This document shows, piece after piece, positions 39,385-52,655 of a stretch of 64,000 nt of DNA. Made by a program: the position numbers and the translations under genes. Source of the stretch: Saccharomycodes ludwigii (taxonomy: Eukaryota; Ascomycota; Saccharomycetes; Saccharomycodales; Saccharomycodaceae); NCBI RefSeq assembly GCF_020623625.1, contig NC_060201.1, forward strand, positions 2,284,664 to 2,348,663, written 5' to 3'. Numbering within the stretch: the stretch's first letter is position 1; each line of letters begins with the position of its first letter. Under the pieces are notes generated by a model. It was not told the origin of the DNA. It was given only the letters and a program-made list of their open reading frames with translations, and searched no databases.

Positions 39385-40299
39385 AAAACATTTTTGCAAA
39401 TAAATATATTTTATTTTTATATAGTTAAAAAAAATTCCGAGCCTTTATAATTAGCAAAAATGATGTTCATTATTTACAAGCGAGCGATTTTATTGTTAAC
39501 ATTCTTTATATATCTATTTGCAAAAATAATTGATGCTCAAGAGTTACCCGATACAAATGATGCTTGTAGTCCAATTACAGATCCAATCAATGGATTTAAA
39601 GTGAGATGGTATAATTATACCTATAATGATGGTACCACCTTTAGTAACTTAGATTACATGGCATATGGATATTATCAAAACTCTGCACCATATCATTTTC
39701 AAAATGGTGTAAGTACTGTTACCTTTGCAACAGGATATCCATGTTATTACAATGAAAGTGATTTGGCCGATTATTTTATTTGTAAAACAGCTCATTATTT
39801 TTTAAATCCTGGAGTAAGCTATCCATGGACTTGTCCAGATGCAGATGCTCCATATAATAGCTACATTTGTTTCAATAGCGATATAGATGTTTCAACAATG
39901 CCATTAGTGTACGGTTATAATACGACTTTTACTAATTTCACAATGTAACTTACCGGTTATTTTTTAGCTCCAGAAACCGGTGATTATACTTTTACGCTAG
40001 GAAATGTTGATGATTCTGCTGGTGTTTTATTTGGGGATAATGCCTTTGGATGTTGTGAACAAAATGATATTACTGCTACTTCAACAGATTTTTTTCTTAA
40101 TGCTATAAGAGGTTGGTATTCAGGAGTAGATGGTGACAGTTCAAGTGAAAAGACGCTATTTGGTGGATTATATTATCCACTAAGAATTGTATTTACCAAT
40201 GCCTTAGGAAAAGCAAATATGAATTTCACAGTAACTTTACCGGATGGAACTGTAATGAGTGATTTTACAAATTACGTATTTACATTCGATGGAAAAGAA

Positions 40300-43200
40300 T
40301 CTTATTGCCCAGCCTATGAACACAATACTACTACCTACACGCCATGGACTGGTGCATTTACTTCTACCATTGGTACTAGTGTAACTACCAGTATTGGCTC
40401 AGACGGTATTCCAACTACATCTACCATTTACACCGTTGAAACTCCAGAAGTTGATGCTGTTACAACCACCTACATACCATGGACTGGTTTTGTTACATCT
40501 ACTATTGGTAATAGCATTATAACTACTACCGGTTCCGATGGTATTTCAACCACCTTTACCATTTATACAGTACAAACTCCAATGATTCCAGCTGATAGTA
40601 CTACATATGAAGCTTGGACTGGATCTGTTACTACTACTGTTGGTACTTCAATTTTTACTACTACTGGTACTGATGGAGTACCAACCACATCTACCATCTA
40701 CACAGTGCAAACGCCTACCAACAATGGTGTTACTACCACTAATGTACCATGGACTGGGTCTGTTACTTCCACTGTGGGTACTAGTGTATTTACCACTACC
40801 GGTACTGATGGATTGCCAACAACATCTACCATCTACACAGTGCAAACGCCTACCAATCGTAGGGATTCGACTACTAATGTACCATGGACTGGGTTTGTTA
40901 CTTCCACTGTAGGTACTAGTGTATTTACCACTACCGGTACTGATGATTTGCCAACCACATCTACCATCTACACAGTGCAAACGCCTACCAACAATGGTGT
41001 TACTACCACTAATGTACCATGGACTGGGTTTGTTACTTCCACTGTAGGTACCAGTGTATTTACCACTACCGGTACTGATGGATTGCCAACAACATCTACC
41101 ATCTACACAGCGCAAACGCCTATCAATCGTAGGGATTCGACTACTAATGTACCATGGACTGGGTTTGTTACTTCCACTGTGGGTACTAGTGTATTTACCG
41201 CTATCGGTACTGATGGATTGCCAACAACATCTACCATCTACACAGTGCAAACGCCTATCAATCGTAGGGATTCGACTACTAATGTACCATGGACTGGGTT
41301 TGTTACTTCCACTGTAGGTACTAGTGTATTTACCACTACCGGTACTGATGATTTGCCAACCACATCTACCATCTACACAGTGCAAACGCCTACCAACAAT
41401 GGTGTTACTACCACTAATGTACCATGGACTGGGTTTGTTACTTCCACTGTAGGTACCAGTGTATTTACCACTACCGGTACTGATGGATTGCCAACAACAT
41501 CTACCATCTACACAGTGCAAACGCCTATCAATCGTAGGGATTCGACTACTAATGTACCATGGACTGGGTTTGTTACTTCCACTGTAGGTACTAGTGTATT
41601 TACCACTACCGGTACTGATGGATTGCCAACAACATCTACCATCTACACAGTGCAAACGCCTACCAACAATGGTGTTACTACCACTAATGTACCATGGACT
41701 GGGTTTGTTACTTCCACTGTAGGTACCAGTGTATTTACCACTACCGGTACTGATGGATTGCCAACAACATCTACCATCTACACAGTGCAAACGCCTATCA
41801 ATCGTAGGGATTCGACTACTAATGTACCATGGACTGGGTTTGTTACTTCCACTGTAGGTACTAGTGTATTTACCACTACCGGTACTGATGATTTGCCAAC
41901 CACATCTACCATCTACACAGTGCAAACGCCTACCAACAATGGTGTTACTACCACTAATGTACCATGGACTGGGTTTGTTACTTCCACTGTAGGTACCAGT
42001 GTATTTACCACTACCGGTACTGATGGATTGCCAACAACATCTACCATCTACACAGTGCAAACGCCTACCAATCGTAGGGATTCGACTACTAATGTACCAT
42101 GGACTGGGTTTGTTACTTCCACTGTAGGTACTAGTGTATTTACCACTACCGGTACTGATGGATTGCCAACCACATCTACCATCTACACAGTGCAAACACC
42201 TACCAACAATGGTGTTACTACCACTAATGTACCATGGACTGGGTCTGTTACTTCCACTGTAGGTACTAGTGTATTTACCACTACCGGTACTGATGGATTG
42301 CCAACAACATCTACCATCTACACAGTGCAAACGCCTACCAACAATGGTGTTACTACCACTAATGTACCATGGACTGGGTTTGTTACTTCCACTGTAGGTA
42401 CCAGTGTATTTACCACTACCGGTACTGATGGATTGCCAACAACATCTACCATCTACACAGTGCAAACGCCTACCAATCGTAGGGATTCGACTACTAATGT
42501 ACCATGGACTGGGTTTGTTACTTCCACTGTGGGTACTAGTGTATTTACCACTACCGGTACTGATGGATTGCCAACAACATCTACCATCTACACAGTGCAA
42601 ACGCCTACCAACAATGGTGTTACTACCACTAATGTACCATGGACTGGGTTTGTTACTTCCACTGTAGGTACCAGTGTATTTACCACTACCGGTACTGATG
42701 GATTGCCAACAACATCTACCATCTACACAGTGCAAACGCCTATCAATCGTAGGGATTCGACTACTAATGTACCATGGACTGGGTTTGTTACTTCCACTGT
42801 AGGTACTAGTGTATTTACCACTACCGGTACTGATGGATTGCCAACCACATCTACCATCTACACAGTGCAAACACCTACCAACAATGGTGTTACTACCACT
42901 AATGTACCATGGACTGGGTCTGTTACTTCCACTGTAGGTACCAGTGTATTTACCACTACCGGTACTGATGGATTGCCAACAACATCTACCATCTACACAG
43001 TGCAAACGCCTATCAATCGTAGGGATTCGACTACTAATGTACCATGGACTGGGTTTGTTACTTCCACTGTGGGTACCAGTGTATTTACCACTACCGGTAC
43101 TGATGGATTGCCAACAACATCTACCATCTACACAGTGCAAACGCCTATCAATCGTAGGGATTCGACTACTAATGTACCATGGACTGGGTTTGTTACTTCC

Positions 43201-44755
43201 ACTGTGGGTACTAGTGTATTTACCACTACCGGTACTGATGGATTGCCAACAACATCTACCATCTACACAGTGCAAACACCTACCAACAATGGTGTTACTA
43301 CCACTAATGTACCATGGACTGGGTCTGTTACTTCCACTGTAGGTACCAGTGTATTTACCACTACCGGTACTGATGGATTGCCAACAACATCTACCATCTA
43401 CACAGTGCAAACGCCTACCAACAATGGTGTTACTACCACTAATGTACCATGGACTGGGTTTGTTACTTCCACTGTAGGTACCAGTGTATTTACCACTACC
43501 GGTACTGATGGATTGCCAACAACATCTACCATCTACACAGTGCAAACGCCTATCAATCGTAGGGATTCGACTACTAATGTACCATGGACTGGGTTTGTTA
43601 CTTCCACTGTAGGTACTAGTGTATTTACCACTACCGGTACTGATGGATTGCCAACAACATCTACCATCTACACAGTGCAAACGCCTACCAACAATGGTGT
43701 TACTACCACTAATGTACCATGGACTGGGTTTGTTACTTCCACTGTAGGTACCAGTGTATTTACCACTACCGGTACTGATGATTTGCCAACCACATCTACC
43801 ATCTACACAGTGCAAACGCCTACCAATCGTAGGGATTCGACTACTAATGTACCATGGACTGGGTTTGTTACTTCCACTGTAGGTACTAGTGTATTTACCA
43901 CTACCGGTACTGATGGATTGCCAACAACATCTACCATCTACACAGTGCAAACGCCTACCAACAATGGTGTTACTACCACTAATGTACCATGGACTGGGTT
44001 TGTTACTTCCACTGTAGGTACCAGTGTATTTACCACTACCGGTACTGATGGATTGCCAACAACATCTACCATCTACACAGTGCAAACGCCTATCAATCGT
44101 AGGGATTCGACTACTAATGTACCATGGACTGGGTTTGTTACTTCCACTGTGGGTACCAGTGTATTTACCACTACCGGTACTGATGGATTGCCAACAACAT
44201 CTACCATCTACACAGTGCAAACGCCTATCAATCGTAGGGATTCGACTACTAATGTACCATGGACTGGGTTTGTTACTTCCACTGTGGGTACTAGTGTATT
44301 TACCACTACCGGTACTGATGGATTGCCAACAACATCTACCATCTACACAGTGCAAACGCCTACCAACAATGGTGTTACTACCACTAATGTACCATGGACT
44401 GGGTTTGTTACTTCCACTGTAGGTACCAGTGTATTTACCACTACCGGTACTGATGGATTACCAACAACATCTACCATCTACACAGTGCAAACGCCCACCA
44501 ACAATGGTGTTATTACCACTAATGTACCATGGACTGGGTCTGTTACATCTGCTATTGGTACTAGTGTTATCACTACTACTGGTACTGATGGTAGACCATC
44601 CACTTCCACCATATACACAGTTGAAACACCAGCCAATTATGACATTAGTACTACATTCACATCTTGGGGTGGTGCTTACACTTCGACGTATTCCACTAAC
44701 ATTTTCACTGTTACTGGCTCTAATGGATTGTCTACCACTTCCACTATCATTTACG
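40300..44755 (+). repeat. 135-bp flocculin repeat array, 33 units, of gene 2
   Basis: The W-G core recurs with an exact 135-base period: the first TGG is at 40345, the last regular one at 44530 (31 periods later, so 32 units), and a degenerate WGG unit at 44665. Most inner units differ by only a few bases. Two linker types occur, TNNGVTTTNVPWTG and (I/T)NRRDSTTNVPWTG, often alternating, so much of the array also has a 270-base higher-order period. Confidence 0.95.
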
Positions 44756-45129
44756 TTGAAACACCAGGATTTGGTTATTTCAACACTACCAGTTCTAAAT
44801 CTTTACCATTGACTTGTATTCCAGATACCACTAATACTGGGCCATTTACAAACCCAAGCAAAGGTAGCTCCACTTCAAAAACCTTTACTAATCCAGCTCC
44901 AGGTACTACCTCTACTTCCGAAACTGTTTCTCCAGTTAATCCAACTACTGAGACACCTGGATTGCCTTCTAGTGTTACAAGAACTACTGTGATTGTTACA
45001 TCTGGCAGAACTATAACCTCGACTATTGTCACATGCGATGCTACTACCACCACTATTCCAAACAACAACAACAACAATAATGGTGGTTCTAACAATTCCG
45101 GTTCCGAAGTTTATTCTGTTAGTTCTGAG

Positions 45130-46010
45130 ACTTCCAATACACCAGTTACTGTTACTAAGACTAGTGTGTACACTACATCTGGTAGTACCATTACTGCTAC
45201 TATCACCTCCACTATTGTTCCAAATAACAACAACAACAACGGTGGATCTGGTAGTTCTGAAACTGGTAATACACCAGTCACTGTTACCAAGACTAGTGTA
45301 TTCACTACTTCGGGTAGTACCATTACTGCCACTATCACCTCTACTATTGTTCCAAATGACAACAACAACAACGGTGGATCTGGTAGTTCTGAGACTGCTA
45401 ATACACCAGTTACTGTTACTAAGACTAGTGTGTACACTACATCAGGTAGTACCATTACTGCCACTATCACCTCTACTATTGTTCCAAATAACAACAACAA
45501 CAATGGTGGATCTGGTAGTTCCGAAACTGCTAATACACCAGTTACTGTTACTAAGACTAGTGTGTACACTACATCTGGTAGCACCATTACTGCTACTATC
45601 ACCTCTACTATTGTTCCAAATAACAACAACAACAATGGTGGATCTGGTAGTTCCGAAACTGGTAATACACCAGTTACTGTTACCAAGACTAGTGTGTACA
45701 CTACATCTGGTAGCACAATTACTGCTACTATCACCTCTACTATTGTTCCAAACAACAATAATAACAATGGTGGATCTGGTAGTTCTGAGGCTGCTAATAC
45801 ACCAGTTACTGTTACTAAGACTAGTGTGTTTACCACATCTGGTAGTATCATTACTGCTACTATCACCTCTACTATCGTTCCAAACAACAACAACAACAAC
45901 AACGGTGGATCTGGTAGTTCCGAAACTGCTAATACACCAGTTACTGTTACCAAGACTAGCGTGTACACTACATCAGGTAGTACCATCACATCTGTTATTA
46001 CATCTACTAT
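45130..46010 (+). repeat. Second repeat block of flocculin 2 (VTVTKTSV..TSGSTITA units)
   Basis: Seven units of about 40-45 codons with core TPVTVTKTSVYTTSGSTITA, STIVPNN and GGSGSSE. Length differs between units mainly by the number of AAC/AAT asparagine codons. The block lies between the 135-bp array and the C-terminal tail. Confidence 0.9.
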
Positions 46011-46362
46011 TGTTCCAAACAATAATAATGAAAATGGATCAGGTTCTTCAGGCAATGCTAGTGAATATGTTGAGACTATTTCTTCTGGTTCTGTTTATAC
46101 CACTGTTACCAAGAGTGGCAATGGCAACTCTGGTAATTCCATCAATGTTGTTACCAAGACCACATCTGGTAGCAAAGTTATTACTACTACTATTCAATCA
46201 GAAACTGTTTCTAGTACAACTGGTATTGAAGTTCAAAGTATTCAATCTCAACCAGGATCTAGTGGATTAATTTCTATTTACCAAGCTGGTGCTGTTTCAA
46301 ACAGAATATCGACTTTCAAGATGTCCTTTACTTTATTTGTTTTATTTTTCAATTTATTTTAA

Positions 46363-49300
46363 ACTCACTTTTGTAAACAAATATTTGTTTCCAATCGTAT
46401 CTGATATGTTTAGTTTATTTTTTTTTAAGTTCGTCGGTTATTTTTTGAGTTCATAATGTTTTTTTGTCTTTATTTCATTCAACTTTGATATTGTCTGTTT
46501 TTTTGTATTATTTTATAGTTCGTTATTTTAATACCATTAAATCAATTTAGTTTTCATACTGTAAGTTGTTTTTATTTCTAATAAATTTTTTTTTTCTGAT
46601 TATTTATTGATAACATTGGAATATTATTTTCTTTCTTGTTTCTCATACTGAATTTTTATTTTAATTCTTCTTCTATCGCTGAGTTCAAAAGTGTAATAAT
46701 AATAGTGAAGAAAAGTGTCTTAAACTATAAAGAATAAGATAGATCTATTTTTTTGGAAGTAAATACTCGATCAATGAGATAATTTATGTTGTGTTTTTTG
46801 AACCAATAATTCCAAGCTTATAAGTCTGCCCAGATTCTATAAAATCGATGTTTATTTGTAACATGATTGGTGATCAAGTTTCCCTTCATATATATTATTC
46901 TTTAGTTAACAAGCTCTATTTTTTTATTATTCCATAAGTCAAGTGTTTGTTAATAATTAGTTCATATAAGTGCTTGCTTTATCACAATGTATAATTATAA
47001 GCTTATATCGAAAGACAAGTGTGAATATGCAGCAATATGCATTCCTTGTCAACAGAGTACTTGTTATATTTCATCAACTTTAGCGTATATTAAAAGAAAA
47101 AACATACAAGTCGAGATCTTGTAATATAGATAGAAATTTGGAAACAATATTGAATGGTATTTGATTCATTGTGTATGTTCAATTGAGATGTTGTGATTCA
47201 TTCATTTTAAGTTTGCTGCTATTTGGTGTTAATTAACAAAAATAAACTTTATTCTTTACATATAATGAATTGTAACACAATCCATAAAACAAAACAAACT
47301 TGTTATTGAAAACTAGTCTTAAGTTTATTCATTGGGTTTTATCAGATCTACTGTTCTTGTTGCAATATGTAATATTAAACCACTTAGTTTTTAATTCTTG
47401 TTGCTTCATATGTTATCTGAATGCTTGAAATTATTTATGGTCTTGATAGTTACAATGGCATAGTTTCTCTGGTGAATTTATAAAATATATTGGGTGAAAA
47501 CTTGGTGCATTTCTAACTCTCCATAACTCTTGAAATAACTGGTGTTCAAATGCAATTTCACTTTCTATATTTCATATTAGACAACATTTATTAAAGTTTT
47601 ATTGATAAAATAACATTGTGAATTTAGAGGATATTTTTGAGCGAACGAAAAAAAAAATTGTTTCTTTGGCTGCAAAAAAAAAAAAAAGATTTTTTTCGTA
47701 AAAAATGCTAAATATTTTTAAGCTGTGAATTACCAACAAAGTTAAAAAAAAACAGTTTGTTGATTATCAGAAATAACAAAACAAAACAAAACAAGTATTT
47801 TACACAATGTACAACAACTTACAAGAAATTAGAAAAGTTTTTGATCAAAAAACAGATATTCAGGTAGTATTTATAAAACATATCAAAATACGAAATCAGA
47901 TTTACACTTTTAAAGAATGTTTCAACTGGATATATACTGATTGGAGTGAAGAAAAACAACACTATAAAGGGGCTGTTTATTATTATTTTGTTATTCTAGT
48001 GGATAACCATTGCGTGTTTGTTGGAATCATAATGACTGTACTGGAGTGAAGGACCATATTGTTAATAATAAGCACACATCAATATTTACATGTCATCCAA
48101 AATATAAGTGGTGTATAACTGTTTAAGCATGATAAAAGTTTAAAAACAAAAGATACACTGAAAACACAAAAAGTGCCTATTTATTGAAGTATCAATTCAC
48201 AAATCAATCAAATAACAAATAAGGTTATACTGTGCGATCTGATATCTGAGTACTTTTGTTATATTTAGTTTTTCATTCCAACACTGTGGACATGTAAAGC
48301 ATTGGTATTACCACTTATACTTTTATTTCTAATTATTATTTTAAAAAGTGGGTTAGTAATAAGGCTTTTCTTTTTACTCTAATTTGATACTAGATCTAGA
48401 ACTGACAACACACATACTCGGTTTATATCTACTGAGTGTATACCAAACATTATTATATTTAAGAGTATTCAAAGATTCAATGATATTTATGAAGACCAGC
48501 TATTGCATACATAAAATCTAAATGTGCATGTCGATTTATATATTATATTCATCAAAAAAAGGTTTATTACAAAATGACATTATATGATTAGTGTGGAATT
48601 TGAAATTCTGATTTAGTTTGAAATGGACTTTTTTTTTTTTTCCCCCTAATTACAGGAGTAACACAAGTATTACTATGGAATATTGTATCAATATATTGGG
48701 AGATATGTTTACATGGACAAGTGAGTAGATAACAAGTTTATTTGTGATTTATTGTGTGACTAACATGAGTTGGTAAGAAATGGCTTGCTATTAGAAAGAG
48801 AAGGATATTTATTTTGATTAAAAGCAAGGACATTGCAAATAATATAATGAAACATATATTTTGTTACACTTTTAGGCACTTCACAGTACTGAATCTTAAT
48901 TAATAATTACAGTCTATTTTGTTTTATATGTTACCAATTCAATCATTTGAAATTAATAAGATCATCCAATTGTGGAAACGCAGTAGTGATCTTGTTACAT
49001 AGCAGTTGTTGAAAAACTTATACAAAACTGGGATGTGTATTTGTGATACCAATTCCCTTCATTTTCTTTTTGGCACCACGTACATTATTTTGTGAATAAT
49101 ATTTACAGGAAAATAAAAGAAGATTGTATTTGGAGCACGATTATTAATGCTATTGATCAATATTCTAAATGTAATTTCGTGGAATAACAGCAATCAATCC
49201 AAATCAGCAAGACACTTGACTACTACTTGGTTCTAGTTTTTAATGACATTTTGAACTGAGATCAAGGTAGATGATTTTTGTAAACAGATCAAGTGTAGTA

Positions 49301-51180
49301 ACATTTTATATTTGTTGGTAAAACAGGAACCTTGACGTATCTTTTTAGTATTTCCTGTAATTTTTACACACACATGCTTTATAAGCTAGACAGGGTCATT
49401 GTCACAACTTTTAAATTGTTACTGGAGATAACAATACTGATTTAGAGATTGTTTTTGAGAACTTATCACATGAAAAGAGGCAGAGAGTTTTGTTTCATAT
49501 CTCTTTACGAAACACATCATCATTAATACAAGTACAAATCAGAAATAATAGATCATTTAACTCCCATAGCTTTTGGCCAATCACAACATTCACATTTCTG
49601 TGTTTCAAACTGTAAGATATTTTATTATAACATCATAACATCTGAAATAAGGAAACAACAAAAGAAATACGTGCTATATAGAATAGTTTGTGAACAGCTG
49701 CTTTGATACGAGGAGGCATAAGTTACCACTTATTTGTTGATGCTATAAGAATAATCTCTTTTGTGATGGTTTGAACAGACAAGTAAAAAAATAAAACTTT
49801 AGGTGTTAAATAAGATCTAACAAAGCGTAGACCAATAATATGTAGTGTACAATCTATTTTACGCTCTTGGATTACAAATTCTTGGGTGAAATGTAAATCT
49901 TGCTTGGTAATATTTTTACCAACTTGAAAACTATCCGAACCTGTAGAGTAAATAATTGAGATTGGGGCATATTAGTGATCCAAAAACAATATAGTAATAT
50001 GGCAATATTTATATGATTGTTCAGTGGGCTAATAAAAGACTTTGAGACAATGTATTAAAAAAAAAAAGCTCCATATTATTAAAAAAAACCACATATTTTG
50101 TAATAATATACACAGCACTTAAGTGTATAGCCCAGTTTATTTGATATTTCGGTAGAACACTTTTCAGACTGTTCAAATGCAGTTAATTTTATTATTTTGA
50201 GTACAATTACTGTTATGCCAAAGCCATGAACAAATAACTTTTTTCCCCCTAAAGAGACTTGTATATATAACATAAACCTAGGTATAACTATGGTATTACT
50301 CCTATAGCATGAGGAATATAATTTTCTTTGTATTAATCTAAACACAAGCTAGAAACGTAAATTCCATTAAAAAACCTGTGAAAATTTCCATTGGTTAAAT
50401 GCTTGTATTATCAATTTATATTTCTACATTCTGATGCTGGAAGTAAATTTGGTGTGTGATATTGAGAATTGGAATCGATTTAATATGCATATGCTCACAA
50501 AATACAGAATACTCAGATCAACTATATGTTCACAAAATTGGCAGACCGCCATAAATCTCCATTAAAGAATTTGGAATTTGTTGCACAGGCACTTTGTATA
50601 TTTTTTTTTTTGTATAGGTTATTCGATATAAAAAGTATGTGTGTATGAATTAAAGTAATTGTGTAAAGGGTTTTTTTTTTTTTTTTTTTTTTCTGTTCAA
50701 ATGATTGATACTGTTTCTTTTTTGTAGTAGTAGTTGTAGTAGCAACTCGAAATGGAAGATGCGTTTATGCAAACAAAAAAAAAAAAATAAAAAAAAAGTA
50801 GTTACGTTGTCAATCACGTGCTCTAGATAAAAATAAAAAAAAAGGAGTAAATTGTTTATCGATAAGGTTGTATAGACATGGCAAAGTGTATATAGATTTG
50901 TGTTATTCTGATTAAATATTAAATTGGAACTGTAATTTATATAGACAAGACATACAGAATATAAGATTGTACAAAAGTTAAAAGTTGTTTCGCAGTGTTA
51001 TTGTAGTTTATCTTGGTTGTTGTTGTTGTTGTTGTTGAAAGTGGGGATGGAAAAGATTGAATGAAAGATTAGATTTTTTTTTTTTTAATTTTTTTTTGAG
51101 ATAAGATAAGAATGAAACTCGGGTTAAGCTTCGAATGGCAGTGATGGCATATCGGGATATATGTTATTTTCGGACTGCAT
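46363..51180. other. 4.8-kb gene-poor region after flocculin 2
   Basis: AT-rich, with one small unassigned ORF at 47807-48049. The first 200 bases are homologous to the 3' flank of the inverted flocculin fragment (35870-36064). A GTT microsatellite lies near 51016-51037. An ATCACGTG E-box is at about 50813-50820. No further gene or RNA is visible. Confidence 0.45.
47807..48049 (+). CDS. Small ORF of unknown function
   Basis: 80 codons, beginning MYNNLQEIRKVFDQK and containing KECFNWIYTDWSEEK. The composition is protein-like rather than homopolymer-coded, and an A/C-rich leader (AACAAAACAAAACAAG) precedes the ATG, as in yeast mRNA leaders. No domain is recognised. It may be real, a remnant of a longer gene, or chance. 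Confidence 0.25.
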   Translation: MYNNLQEIRKVFDQKTDIQVVFIKHIKIRNQIYTFKECFNWIYTDWSEEKQHYKGAVYYYFVILVDNHCVFVGIIMTVLE

Positions 51181-51216
51181 GATTATCACTTTTTCTGATG
51201 TTTTTTTTAGGGCTTT

Positions 51217-51322
51217 ATTTTTTGGATTATATGTTTTGGATTATATGTTTTGGATTATATGTTTTGGATTATATTTTTTGGATTATATGTTTTGGATTTT
51301 ATTTTTTGGATTTTATTTTTTT
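51217..51322. repeat. 14-bp minisatellite TGTTTTGGATTATA
   Basis: About seven and a half head-to-tail copies with small variants (TTTTTTGGATTTTA at the right end). The block is bounded on both sides by TTAGGGCTTT; a third TTAGGGCTT lies near 51423. Confidence 0.85.
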
Positions 51323-52138
51323 AGGGCTTTAAATGTTTGACCCTGACATCTGGACACTATTTTTTTGATCCTACACCTTAGCCTCTAATTGTTTGACTCT
51401 GTTTTTTTATGACTTTTACGTTTTAGGGCTTCACTTTTTTTAATAACAAATCGTATAAAATGAGTAAATTTGTTTATTTATTTTCAGTTATAAGATTTTA
51501 ACATTGTGCTTGTACAAAGCAAACCAGCACACAACTAATAACTACCATATTTACATAAACATATTACGATTTAAAATTTATAAAAAGTCAACCTTTCATT
51601 TTTTTTTAATTTTATTAATAAAATTTGTTGTTTAAATTTAATTTAATCCAACACCAAAAATATGTAGTTATAAGTAAGTTCGGAGTACAAAAATTCAAGC
51701 ATTTTCCTATTGCAGTAGCATTCAAAACCAATAAGACTCAAAACTGTTCGGATGAAACGTTTTTATAATTTGCATTAAAAAAAATAACAGTTTGGACTAG
51801 CAATTGCACAGGTGTTATGTGTGGGATAGATGCATTGTTATGAATACATTTTTTTTTTTTTTTTTTTTTTTTAATCAAGTGCATGTTAAATGTGTTAATG
51901 AATGGAGCCCTTGTAGTGAGTGTGCGATAGTTTAACAGGTATTTTTTTTTTGGCTGAATATGGTCAAATTCTTTGAAAAATGACGGAATGCTTGCGTCAA
52001 AAACGACCAAACGCGACCATTCGTCTCATACCATCAGAAAAAAAAAGTGACAAATATGACGCGTTTTGAATGTATGGGCTCATGTATTTTACACGCAAGT
52101 AATGCATTGTATGGTTTCACGAACTGAAATAAGAATCT
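51323..52138. other. Spacer left of the Ty region
   Basis: AT-rich with a T tract near 51849-51872. No gene seen; an open minus frame at 51738-52010 crosses the homopolymer and has no features. Confidence 0.45.
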
Positions 52139-52262
52139 TGTTCAGATGAAATCGGATCTGAAGCGTTATTATTATTATTGGAATTATAGTGATTTGGCAT
52201 TCTTTGTAAAGCAAAATATGAAACTGTGTGTTTAGTAAAGTTATATGCTTGATTATAATATT
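52139..52262 (-). repeat. Truncated old LTR abutting the complete Ty element
   Basis: 124 bases starting TGTTCAGATGAAATCGGATC that follow the LTR sequence, with many changes, to TTGATTATAATATT, where the complete element begins. The rest of this LTR is not found on the other side of the element. Confidence 0.75.
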
Positions 52263-52643
52263 TGTTCAGATGAAACCTGATCTGAAGTATTATTATTGTT
52301 GGAATTGTAGGGATGGGACATTCTTTGTAGATTAATTGTGAAACTGTTATGTTGTAGTAAATGTATATACTTGATTATAGTATTATTACTGAGTGTTCTC
52401 TTCTATTACTTATAATTATACAAAATATATAAGATATGTTTTATTTGTTCTATTTTCAATCTTCATTTTTTGTGTCCTTTATATATCATAAATTATATTT
52501 TCCAATTCGTTGTTCGCTCTATTTTTATTGTCACCTTAAATCCTGAAACGCGCCACCAAAATTTGACTGCGCCTCCTAAAATATGAAACATGTTTCAAAC
52601 TTAATTGCTTAATTTAATTCCCTATTGGAATTTGGTTCCAACA
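52263..52643 (-). repeat. 3' LTR of complete Ty element
   Basis: 381 bases; on the minus strand TGTTGGAACCAAATTCCAAT to GGTTTCATCTGAACA. It contains the promoter-like TATATAAAGGACAC (+ strand 52472-52485). About 99 percent identical to the 5' LTR. Confidence 0.95.
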
Positions 52644-52655
52644 TGCCCCATTTGA

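Larger units (their letters stand above)
39460..46362 (+). pseudogene. FLO1-type PA14 flocculin 2, interrupted by one in-frame TAA
   Basis: One frame of 2300 codons plus the final stop, broken only by TAA at 39946-39948. Order: signal peptide (IIYKRAILLLTFFIYLFA), PA14 domain with GFKVRWYNY, NVDDSAG and FGCCEQ, thirty-three 45-residue flocculin repeats, seven repeats of about 40-45 residues (TPVTVTKTSVYTTSGSTITA, then poly-Asn and GGSGSSE), a Ser/Thr stalk and a GPI-type tail (FTLFVLFFNLF). The paralogue has GAA (Glu, in FTMELTGYF) where this gene has TAA, so the lesion is a single G-to-T change inside the PA14 domain, at codon 163. Without readthrough only a 162-residue stub would be made. 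A second ATG (40219) could not restore the signal peptide. The remaining 2137 codons have no other defect, so inactivation is recent, or the base is an assembly error. Confidence 0.9.

Noticed and set aside
40648-44355. Long antisense open frame of 1235 codons across the flocculin repeat array
   Set aside because: It exists only because a 135-base unit (a multiple of three) that lacks stops in this frame is repeated; the Cys/Trp-rich product has no start context or domain and mirrors the sense repeats.
50079-50345. 88-codon minus-strand ORF
   Set aside because: No recognisable domain, no leader, within a long gene-free region; likely chance.
51205-51430. TTAGGG words as telomeric repeats
   Set aside because: Only three isolated TTAGGGCTT copies, not tandem, and budding-yeast telomeres normally have other repeats.
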